From Nitrospinota bacterium (GTDB lineage: Bacteria; Tectomicrobia; Entotheonellia; J063): 5,149 bases of DNA. The stretch lies in the NCBI GenBank assembly GCA_003696125.1, contig RFHZ01000435.1:1-5149 (forward strand). The letters are read 5' to 3'. How positions within the stretch are numbered: the stretch's first letter is position 1; each line of letters opens with the position of its first letter. The notes below the pieces were generated by a model. That model ran no database searches. It saw only the letters and a program-made list of their open reading frames with translations, and was not told where the DNA came from. Both the position numbers and the translations under genes were made by a program. This document shows, in pieces, positions 1 to 5,149 of the stretch.

Positions 1-20
1 ACATCCTGAACGAGTTCCAT
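1..20 (-). CDS. Possible start of next operon gene, cut by window edge
   Basis: Two bases after the pgpA TAG there is an ATG (20-18) with AGGA (29-26) at a 5-nt spacing. The frame reads MELVQD to the window edge without a stop. The spacing and ribosome site match the style of the other junctions, so a further operon gene is plausible. Six codons are too few to identify the product. cinA-type genes often lie near pgpA in other bacteria, but nothing visible here proves that. Confidence 0.35.
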
Positions 21-22
21 CC

Positions 23-478
23 CTATCCTGTCCAGAAGAACTGATAGATTAGGTGGAGGATAACGTTGGTATAGAAGGCGGCGATCAGGTCATCCGCCAT
101 CACCCCCCAGCCACCTTTGGCCTTGGCCTCCACCTGGGCAAAGGGCTTCCAGATATCGAAGAACCGGAAAAGGAGGAAAGCAGCGGCGAGGAAGAACCAG
201 GTGGAGGGGAGGAGGAACATGGCCAGCTGGTATCCGACCACCTCATCGATCACGATAAAGGGATGATCCTTCTTGCCCAGGATCTTCTCCGCCTGCCCGG
301 CACTCCAGACCCCCAGAGCAAAGAGGAGGAAGAAGGCCAGGATCTGGCCGATGAGGGGAAGCCGGGAGAGCCCGCCGTAGAGGAGGACACCGACCAGGGT
401 CCCCATGGTTCCAGGGGCCAGGGGGATATAGCCGCTATAGGCAGCAGAAGCCAGGAAAAGGATGACCCGCTCTCTCAC
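23..478 (-). CDS. pgpA: Phosphatidylglycerophosphatase A
   Basis: PgpA is a small membrane phosphatase that removes the terminal phosphate of phosphatidylglycerophosphate to give phosphatidylglycerol. From the GTG at 478 it has 151 residues (152 from the GTG at 481), full length for the family. Counting from the GTG at 481, visible motifs are GYIPLAPGTMGTLVG (17-31), the acidic core HPFIVIDEVVGY (73-84, D79-E80), FRFFDIWKP (105-113) and GGWGVMADDLIAAFY (123-137, D130-D131). These acidic residues are the expected metal/catalytic site. About four hydrophobic segments alternate with the motifs, consistent with an inner-membrane protein. It acts downstream of CdsA through PgsA, which is not in this window. 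Its position directly after dxr replaces the rseP found there in many Gram-negatives. The TAG stop is 2 nt before a possible next start. Confidence 0.94.
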   Translation of the reverse strand: MRERVILFLASAAYSGYIPLAPGTMGTLVGVLLYGGLSRLPLIGQILAFFLLFALGVWSAGQAEKILGKKDHPFIVIDEVVGYQLAMFLLPSTWFFLAAAFLLFRFFDIWKPFAQVEAKAKGGWGVMADDLIAAFYTNVILHLIYQFFWTG

Positions 479-490
479 CACTCCTCCTAA
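479..490 (-). promoter_or_regulatory. pgpA Shine-Dalgarno overlapping the dxr stop codon
   Basis: The minus strand reads TTAGGAGGAGTGGTG. The dxr TAG stop supplies the first two bases of a consensus AGGAGG (488-483). Two adjacent GTG codons follow, at 481 and 478. The spacer is 1 nt to the first and 4 nt to the second, so the second GTG is the better start. The arrangement suggests that ribosomes ending dxr reinitiate on pgpA. Confidence 0.7.
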
Positions 491-1662
491 AAACGGCGCT
501 GTTGCAGGGACTGGATCAGCTTTTGGGCGGTACGGCGTGCCCAGGTATCTGCGGCCAGGATATCATGCAGGTCTCCTGTTTTTAGGGGAGTAGGATGGTG
601 TTGGGCCATGGTTTCGGCAATGACCTCCGCAATTTGGGTGAAGCGGATCTGTTCTTGCAGGAAAGCCTCGACAGCCACCTCGTTGGCGGCATTGAGCACG
701 GCAGGCATCGTGCCACCGATTTTCAGTGCCTCTACGGCATAACGCAGGCAGGGGAATCGCTGGGTATCAGGAGGTTCAAAGGTCAGGGAACCGATCCGGG
801 TCAGGTCGAGAGGGGTCAGGGAGTTTTCCAGGCGCTCCGGGTAGTTGAGGGCATAGGCGATGGGCAACCGCATATCCGGTATCCCCATCTGGGCCAGCAC
901 AGAGCCGTCGACAAACTCTACCATCGAATGGATAATGCTCTGGGGGTGGATAAGGACATCGATCTGGGAGAGTTCTACCTGGAACAGCCAGCGGGCTTCT
1001 ATCACCTCCAGTCCCTTGTTCATCAGGGTAGCCGAGTCGATGGTGATCTTCTTTCCCATTTGCCAGTTGGGGTGCTGGAGAGCCTCTTTGACGGTGATCT
1101 TGTCAAACTTCTCTGCGGGGAGGGTACGGAAGGGTCCACCAGAAGCGGTAAGGATGATACGGCGGATATACTGTTGCTTTTCACCGTTCAAGACCTGGAA
1201 GATGGCGCTGTGTTCGCTATCGATGGGGATGATGGTTCCCCGTCCCAGGCTTTCTTGCATGGCCAGCTCTCCGGCCATGACCATCGTCTCCTTGTTGGCC
1301 AGGGCCAGGGTCTTTCCGGCCCGAAGAGCGGCAAAGTTCGGGAGGAGACCGATAGACCCTATCACCGCGGAGACGACCAGTTCGATCTCCGGCATGGTTG
1401 CCACCTGGATCAGGCCTTCCAGACCAGAGTAGATTTCGAGTTTGCTTTTCTGAAGGCGTTGTCGCAGGGTTCTGGCCGAAACCGGATCAAACACCGCCAC
1501 CACCTTGGGGTGGTACTTCTCTACCTGTTTGGCCAGGCAATCGATATTTCTCCGCGCGGCAAGCCCCCACACCTCGAAGCGATCTGGATGGCGATCAATC
1601 ACATCCAGCGTATTGCGACCGATCGATCCTGTTGAACCGAGGATAACCACTCTTTTCTTCAT
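487..1662 (-). CDS. dxr: 1-deoxy-D-xylulose 5-phosphate reductoisomerase
   Basis: DXR converts DXP to 2-C-methyl-D-erythritol 4-phosphate with NADPH and a divalent metal. It is the first committed step of the MEP isoprenoid pathway and the target of fosmidomycin. The 391 residues from ATG 1662 match the family length. The NADPH fold begins with ILGSTGSIGRNTLDVI (7-22), and ALANKETMVMAGEL follows (120-133). Metal ligands are D148, E150 (IDSEHSAIFQ) and E219 (ATLMNKGLEVIEARWLF); S174, S210, N215 and K216 fit the substrate-phosphate site. The flexible flap HPNWQMGKKITIDSA (197-211) has its Trp at 200. The C-terminal helical domain is complete, with NAANEVAVEAFL. A TTG at 1677 would add MRKHL but has a worse ribosome site. 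Together with UppS in the same operon it links isoprenoid supply to lipid-carrier synthesis. pgpA follows within 8 nt. Confidence 0.97.
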   Translation of the reverse strand: MKKRVVILGSTGSIGRNTLDVIDRHPDRFEVWGLAARRNIDCLAKQVEKYHPKVVAVFDPVSARTLRQRLQKSKLEIYSGLEGLIQVATMPEIELVVSAVIGSIGLLPNFAALRAGKTLALANKETMVMAGELAMQESLGRGTIIPIDSEHSAIFQVLNGEKQQYIRRIILTASGGPFRTLPAEKFDKITVKEALQHPNWQMGKKITIDSATLMNKGLEVIEARWLFQVELSQIDVLIHPQSIIHSMVEFVDGSVLAQMGIPDMRLPIAYALNYPERLENSLTPLDLTRIGSLTFEPPDTQRFPCLRYAVEALKIGGTMPAVLNAANEVAVEAFLQEQIRFTQIAEVIAETMAQHHPTPLKTGDLHDILAADTWARRTAQKLIQSLQQRRF

Positions 1663-1718
1663 AAGGTGCTTCCTCAACTCTCCGCTTCCCCTTCCCTATA
1701 ACCAGAGGGCGTATGGGC
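1663..1718 (-). promoter_or_regulatory. cdsA-dxr gap with dxr ribosome-binding site
   Basis: This 56-nt gap is purine-rich on the coding strand. AGGA (1674-1671) lies 8 nt before the ATG at 1662 and is the best ribosome site, supporting that ATG over the TTG at 1677, whose nearest GGAG is only 2 nt away. A CCCT/AGGG pair with an 8-nt loop can be drawn but is too weak to call a terminator, and no convincing promoter is visible. Confidence 0.5.
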
Positions 1719-2528
1719 TTAGGAACGTCTCTCCACGATATAGAGGAGATAGTAGTACCAAGCAGGAGCGGCAAAGAACAGACCATCAATCCGATCCAAA
1801 AGTCCTCCATGTCCAGGGATCAGGTCACCAGAATCTTTTGCCCCCACGCTTCGTTTGAGGAGGGACTCGGCCAGATCCCCTAGCTGTCCCAGCAGGGCGA
1901 GCAGCGTTCCGGTGAGGAGGCTATCCACCATGGTGAGGGTCGGCAAGAAGCTCAGTTTGGCTATCACCGCTCCCAGCACACTCCCTCCCCATCCGCCGAT
2001 GGCACCTGCTATCGTCTTGTGGGGACTGATATGCACGGCCAGGGGGGTTCGCCCCCATCTCTTGCCGATGCCGAGAGCCATACTATCGCCCAGCCAGACG
2101 GTAAGCAAGAGATAGAGGAGGTAGCGTTTTCCCTGGTGCAGGGTATAAATCAGGTATACATGGCTCAGCAGGAACCCGACGTACAGCTCGCCGCTCAGCG
2201 TAGCAACCAGGCTGGAAACGATAGGGCCTTTCTGCGGCTCGTGTTGTCCTAAAGCGACCAGAAAGTGGAGCAGCAGGAGGAGAGAGAAGAAGAAACCGAG
2301 CTGTTCGCCCTGTTGTACCCCCAACCAGCCGAGCACGCTCCAGCCGCACCCGATCCCCAACCACTTCCAATGAGGAATGGCTCCTCTATCCAGGAGTCTA
2401 TAGAACTCGTAGAGACCGACACCGATCACCAGGCTCAGAAAAAGAAAAAAGCCTAACGGTGGACTATAGAGTATCAGGCCCAGCAGCAGAGGCAGGAGTA
2501 TCAGTGCCGTTACGATGCGTGTAAACAG
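1719..2528 (-). CDS. cdsA: Phosphatidate cytidylyltransferase (CDP-diacylglycerol synthase), probable CTG start
   Basis: CdsA is a polytopic inner-membrane enzyme that joins CTP and phosphatidic acid to give CDP-diacylglycerol, the precursor of phosphatidylglycerol and other phospholipids. From a CTG start at 2528 the protein has 269 residues, normal for the family. It begins with FTRIVTALILLPLLLGLILY, the typical basic residue plus first membrane helix of CdsA. Starting at the first conventional codon (GTG, 2429) would delete 33 residues and that helix. Several further hydrophobic segments follow. The C-terminal family signature spans residues 222-248: S..KR....KD followed by LIPGHGGLLDRID. 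D218, D245 and D248 fit the metal-binding acidic residues. The motif usually written SPKKTWEG reads SPHKTIAG (168-175), and the preceding DTGAY-like motif reads DSMAL. The gene sits between uppS and dxr, its classic position. Function is near certain; the start codon is inferred. Confidence 0.92.
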   Translation of the reverse strand: MFTRIVTALILLPLLLGLILYSPPLGFFLFLSLVIGVGLYEFYRLLDRGAIPHWKWLGIGCGWSVLGWLGVQQGEQLGFFFSLLLLLHFLVALGQHEPQKGPIVSSLVATLSGELYVGFLLSHVYLIYTLHQGKRYLLYLLLTVWLGDSMALGIGKRWGRTPLAVHISPHKTIAGAIGGWGGSVLGAVIAKLSFLPTLTMVDSLLTGTLLALLGQLGDLAESLLKRSVGAKDSGDLIPGHGGLLDRIDGLFFAAPAWYYYLLYIVERRS

Positions 2529-2543
2529 CGTCTTACCCCTTTT
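2529..2543 (-). promoter_or_regulatory. Ribosome-binding site supporting a CTG start for cdsA
   Basis: On the minus strand the last codons of uppS read AAAAGGGG followed by TAA, then GACG, then CTG. AGGGG (2540-2536) lies 7 nt before the CTG at 2528, a near-ideal spacing. No ATG, GTG or TTG exists in the cdsA frame between the upstream in-frame TGA (2564-2562) and the GTG at 2429. The site is buried in the uppS stop region, so cdsA is probably read by ribosomes that have just finished uppS. Confidence 0.6.
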
Positions 2544-3315
2544 CCCAGCATTGTTCCTGGGTCAGGCCAAACCGTCGTTCCCGTTTCTGAAAGGCGATGA
2601 TCGCTCTGAGAAGATCGTTTCCCCGGAAATCCGGCCAGTAGACCGGGGTGAAATAGAGTTCGGTATATGCCAGTTGCCAGAGGAGAAAGTTGCTGATGCG
2701 GAGCTCGCCGCTGGTCCGGATCAAGAGATCCGGGTCCGGTAATCCTGCTGTATAGAGGTAATTGCTAAACAGGTGGGCATCGATCTGCTCAGGGGTAATC
2801 AGGCCTTGCTGGACATCCTGGGCGACGCGACGTACCGCATCAACGATCTCTGTACGTGCTCCATAGCTGAGGGCCAGGGTGAGGATCATGCCATTATTCT
2901 GTTTGGTCTTTTCCCGGGCTTCGCTGATCAGCGTCTGAATGGTCTCGGGAAAATCGCTGATGCGTCCAATGGTATTAAAGCGGATATTCTCCCGCAGCAT
3001 GCGATGGAGTTCCTTGCGCAGGTACTCTCGCAGGATGCGCATCAACGCCCGCACTTCCATGCGCGGACGGGACCAGTTCTCGGTGGAGAGGGCGTATAGG
3101 GTTAAGGCCGGAATGCCCAGTTTGCGACAGGTGGTCACGATATCGTCGACCGATTTGACCCCTTCTCGATGCCCGGCATTGCGTGGGAGGGCACGCTGCT
3201 GGGCCCAGCGACCATTCCCATCCATGACAATGGCGATATGTTTCGGTAACCTGGTGGGGTCGAGCTGTGCAAGTAAATCTGGATCTAACAAGGAGCGTTC
3301 TCCCACAGGCGACAC
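2533..3315 (-). CDS. uppS: Isoprenyl transferase (undecaprenyl diphosphate synthase)
   Basis: UppS is a cis-prenyltransferase that adds isopentenyl units to farnesyl diphosphate, giving the C55 carrier for peptidoglycan and other envelope polymers. The 260 residues cover the family. HIAIVMDGNGRWA (26-38) holds the catalytic Asp (D32, equivalent to E. coli D26). Other conserved parts are NAGHREG (46-52, H49), YALSTENWSRP (74-84), LSYGAR (149-154) and DLLIRTSGELRISNFLLWQL (196-215), with diphosphate-binding R200 and R206 and Mg-ligand E219. The GTG start at 3315 has GGAAGGA only about 3 nt upstream, which is tight. A second GTG three codons in (3306) would have 11-nt or longer spacing, so the true start is either. 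Product chain length cannot be read from sequence, so a different polyprenyl length is possible. cdsA begins 4 nt after the stop. Confidence 0.96.
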   Translation of the reverse strand: MSPVGERSLLDPDLLAQLDPTRLPKHIAIVMDGNGRWAQQRALPRNAGHREGVKSVDDIVTTCRKLGIPALTLYALSTENWSRPRMEVRALMRILREYLRKELHRMLRENIRFNTIGRISDFPETIQTLISEAREKTKQNNGMILTLALSYGARTEIVDAVRRVAQDVQQGLITPEQIDAHLFSNYLYTAGLPDPDLLIRTSGELRISNFLLWQLAYTELYFTPVYWPDFRGNDLLRAIIAFQKRERRFGLTQEQCWEKG

Positions 3316-3329
3316 TTTCCTTCCAACAG

Positions 3330-3886
3330 CTAACCTTCCATCACTTCTTTTTCTTTCTGGGCAGAAAGCTCATCGATCTTGGCGATGTACTCATCCGTCA
3401 GCTTCTGGACTCTCTCCATGGCACGACGATGTTCGTCTTCCGAAATCGCCTTCTCCTTTTCCATCGTCTTCAACTGTTCATTCCCTTCCCGGCGGATGTT
3501 CCGAATGGCGACACGGTACTCCTCCGCCGTCTTCTTGACCAGTTTGGCAAGCTGTTTGCGTCGCTCTTCGGTCAGAGGAGGGATCGGAATCCGAATCACT
3601 TTCCCATCATTGGAGGGATTCAGCCCCAGATCGGAACGCAGAATGGCCTTTTCGATCTCTTTGATCAACGAAGGATCCCAGGGTTGGATGGTAATGAGGC
3701 GGCTTTCGGGAATGGAAAGGGTCGCCACTTGATTTAAAGGGGTCGGCGTTCCATAGTACTCTACGGTGATCCCATCCAGCAGGGAAAGCGAAGCCCGGCC
3801 GGTGCGGATACCGTTTAGCTCTTTGCGAAAGGTGTCCACCGAGGCCCGCATCTTGCGTTCGACTTCTTTAAAGACCTGCTCTACCA

Positions 3887-3887
<1 letters not shown>
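3330..3887 (-). CDS. frr: Ribosome recycling factor
   Basis: RRF acts with EF-G in the cytosol to split the post-termination ribosome and free mRNA and tRNA. The protein has 185 residues, the same length as the E. coli factor. Residues 1-29 and about 105-185 form the three-helix bundle of domain I, including NGIRTGRAS (25-33). Residues about 30-104 form domain II, with LLDGITVEYYGTPTPLNQVA (36-55). PPLTEERRK (103-111) and the basic cluster RNIRRE (129-134, including R132, known to be important in E. coli) are intact. The C-terminus is rich in K and E as expected of a long helix. The ATG shares one base with the pyrH TAA (TAATG), and GGAG inside the pyrH end sits 7 nt upstream, an optimal spacing that fits coupled translation. 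uppS follows after 14 nt. Confidence 0.98.
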
Positions 3888-4664
<777 letters not shown>

Positions 4665-5149
4665 TCAGTCCAGTCCCAACTGGTAGCGGACAAAGCGGCG
4701 GATGGTGATATTCTCACCGGTCGCCGCAATCTTGCTGGCAATCAGGTCACTGATCCGCAGATCCGGGTCTTTGACAAAGGGCTGCTCCAGCAGGCACTGC
4801 TCGCTGAAGAACTTCTCCAGGCGACCGGCGACGATGCGGTCGATGACCTTCTCCGGTTTTCCCTCCTCCCTGGCCTGGGCGGCATAAAGCGCCTTTTCCT
4901 TCTCCACCACCTCTTCCGGGACATCCTCTCGCCGCAGGTATTGGGGATTCATGGCAGCGATATGCATGGCCACATCCTTCACCAGGGACTGAAACTCCTC
5001 TGTCTTGGCCACAAAATCGGTCTCACAGTTGATCTCTACCAGCACCCCGATCTTTCCCCCGGCATGGATGTACGACCCGATTACCCCTTCTGAGGTGGGA
5101 CGACCCTGTTTCTTGGAGGCATCGGCAATCCCCTTGAGCCGCAGGTACT
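4665..5149 (-). CDS. tsf: Elongation factor Ts, N-terminus cut by window edge
   Basis: EF-Ts is the cytosolic guanine-nucleotide exchange factor that releases GDP from EF-Tu during translation elongation. The frame is open to the window edge and gives 160 residues ending in a TGA stop. The first visible complete codons read YLRLKGIADASKKQGR, matching the end of the N-terminal EF-Tu-binding module and the linker after it; roughly 40 N-terminal residues should lie beyond base 5149. Next come SYIHAGGKIGVLVE and the signature NCETDFVAK at bases 5033-5007, whose TDFV loop contacts EF-Tu, then CLLEQPF and a terminal ENITIRRFVRYQLG. Only about 120 residues follow TDFV, so this is the short Thermus-like type without the extra dimerisation/coiled-coil part of the E. 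coli protein. A GTG at 5045 is an internal valine codon, not the start. It is the most upstream visible gene of the operon; rpsB usually precedes it, but that is outside the window. Confidence 0.96.
   Translation of the reverse strand, partial: YLRLKGIADASKKQGRPTSEGVIGSYIHAGGKIGVLVEINCETDFVAKTEEFQSLVKDVAMHIAAMNPQYLRREDVPEEVVEKEKALYAAQAREEGKPEKVIDRIVAGRLEKFFSEQCLLEQPFVKDPDLRISDLIASKIAATGENITIRRFVRYQLGLD

Noticed and set aside
53-490. 145-codon plus-strand frame very rich in E, G and D opposite pgpA
   Set aside because: Its acidic low-complexity look comes from the complement of the hydrophobic Leu/Phe/Ala codons of pgpA. It is not an independent acidic protein.
595-1635. 346-codon open frame on the plus strand opposite dxr
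   Set aside because: It is fully antisense to an intact dxr with all catalytic motifs, has no recognisable family pattern, and is rich in G, H, D and R as expected from reading a GC-rich gene backwards.
1663-1677. TTG at 1677 as the dxr start
   Set aside because: It has only GGAG at 2 nt, whereas the ATG at 1662 has AGGA at 8 nt and places the NADPH-binding GSTGSIG at the usual distance from the N-terminus.
1693-1711. CCCT...AGGG inverted repeat between cdsA and dxr as a terminator
   Set aside because: The stem is only 4 bp with an 8-nt loop and no T-run follows. Termination here would also break an operon that otherwise looks continuous.
1595-1810. 71-codon minus-strand frame across the cdsA-dxr junction
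   Set aside because: It overlaps the ends of cdsA and dxr in another frame and has no family features or good ribosome site.
2939-3538. 199-codon plus-strand frame spanning the uppS-frr junction
   Set aside because: It crosses two well-supported minus-strand genes and reads as Ser/Arg-rich nonsense without motifs.
5043-5045. GTG at 5045 as the start of a short separate protein
   Set aside because: Conserved EF-Ts sequence continues upstream in the same frame to the window edge, so this is an internal valine codon.

Overview
The window is one stretch of bacterial core genome in which every recognisable gene lies on the minus strand, so transcription runs from base 5149 toward base 1. In transcription order it holds the 3' part of tsf (EF-Ts), then pyrH (UMP kinase), frr (ribosome recycling factor), uppS (undecaprenyl diphosphate synthase), cdsA (CDP-diacylglycerol synthase), dxr (DXP reductoisomerase) and pgpA (phosphatidylglycerophosphatase A). 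The first codons of a further gene may occupy bases 1-20. The proteins are full length, keep their family motifs, and show no frameshift, insertion or transfer signal. I see no mobile element, CRISPR array, tRNA/rRNA gene or clear promoter or terminator.

The layout is very tight. From upstream to downstream the junctions are: tsf-pyrH 52 nt, pyrH-frr a 1-nt TAATG overlap, frr-uppS 14 nt, uppS-cdsA 4 nt, cdsA-dxr 56 nt, dxr-pgpA 5-8 nt, and pgpA to the putative next gene 2 nt. This implies one operon with translational coupling. Start codons are unusually mixed: ATG for pyrH, frr and probably dxr, GTG for uppS and pgpA, and apparently CTG for cdsA.

Functionally the operon joins translation (EF-Ts, RRF) and pyrimidine nucleotide supply (UMP kinase) to membrane and envelope building. 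DXR is the first committed MEP-pathway enzyme, and that pathway supplies the isoprenoid units that UppS extends into the C55 lipid carrier. CdsA makes CDP-diacylglycerol, and PgpA performs the last step of phosphatidylglycerol synthesis from it. The order tsf-pyrH-frr-uppS-cdsA-dxr is widely conserved in bacteria. In many Gram-negatives dxr is followed by rseP and bamA, whereas here pgpA follows.

The organism is a bacterium using the MEP pathway, with moderately high GC by eye and a short, Thermus-like EF-Ts. I cannot assign a phylum from the sequence alone. The points most worth a second look are the likely CTG start of cdsA, a small hairpin that would cover the pyrH ribosome-binding region, and a tiny out-of-frame reading frame there. 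I do not see a novel biological system in this window.
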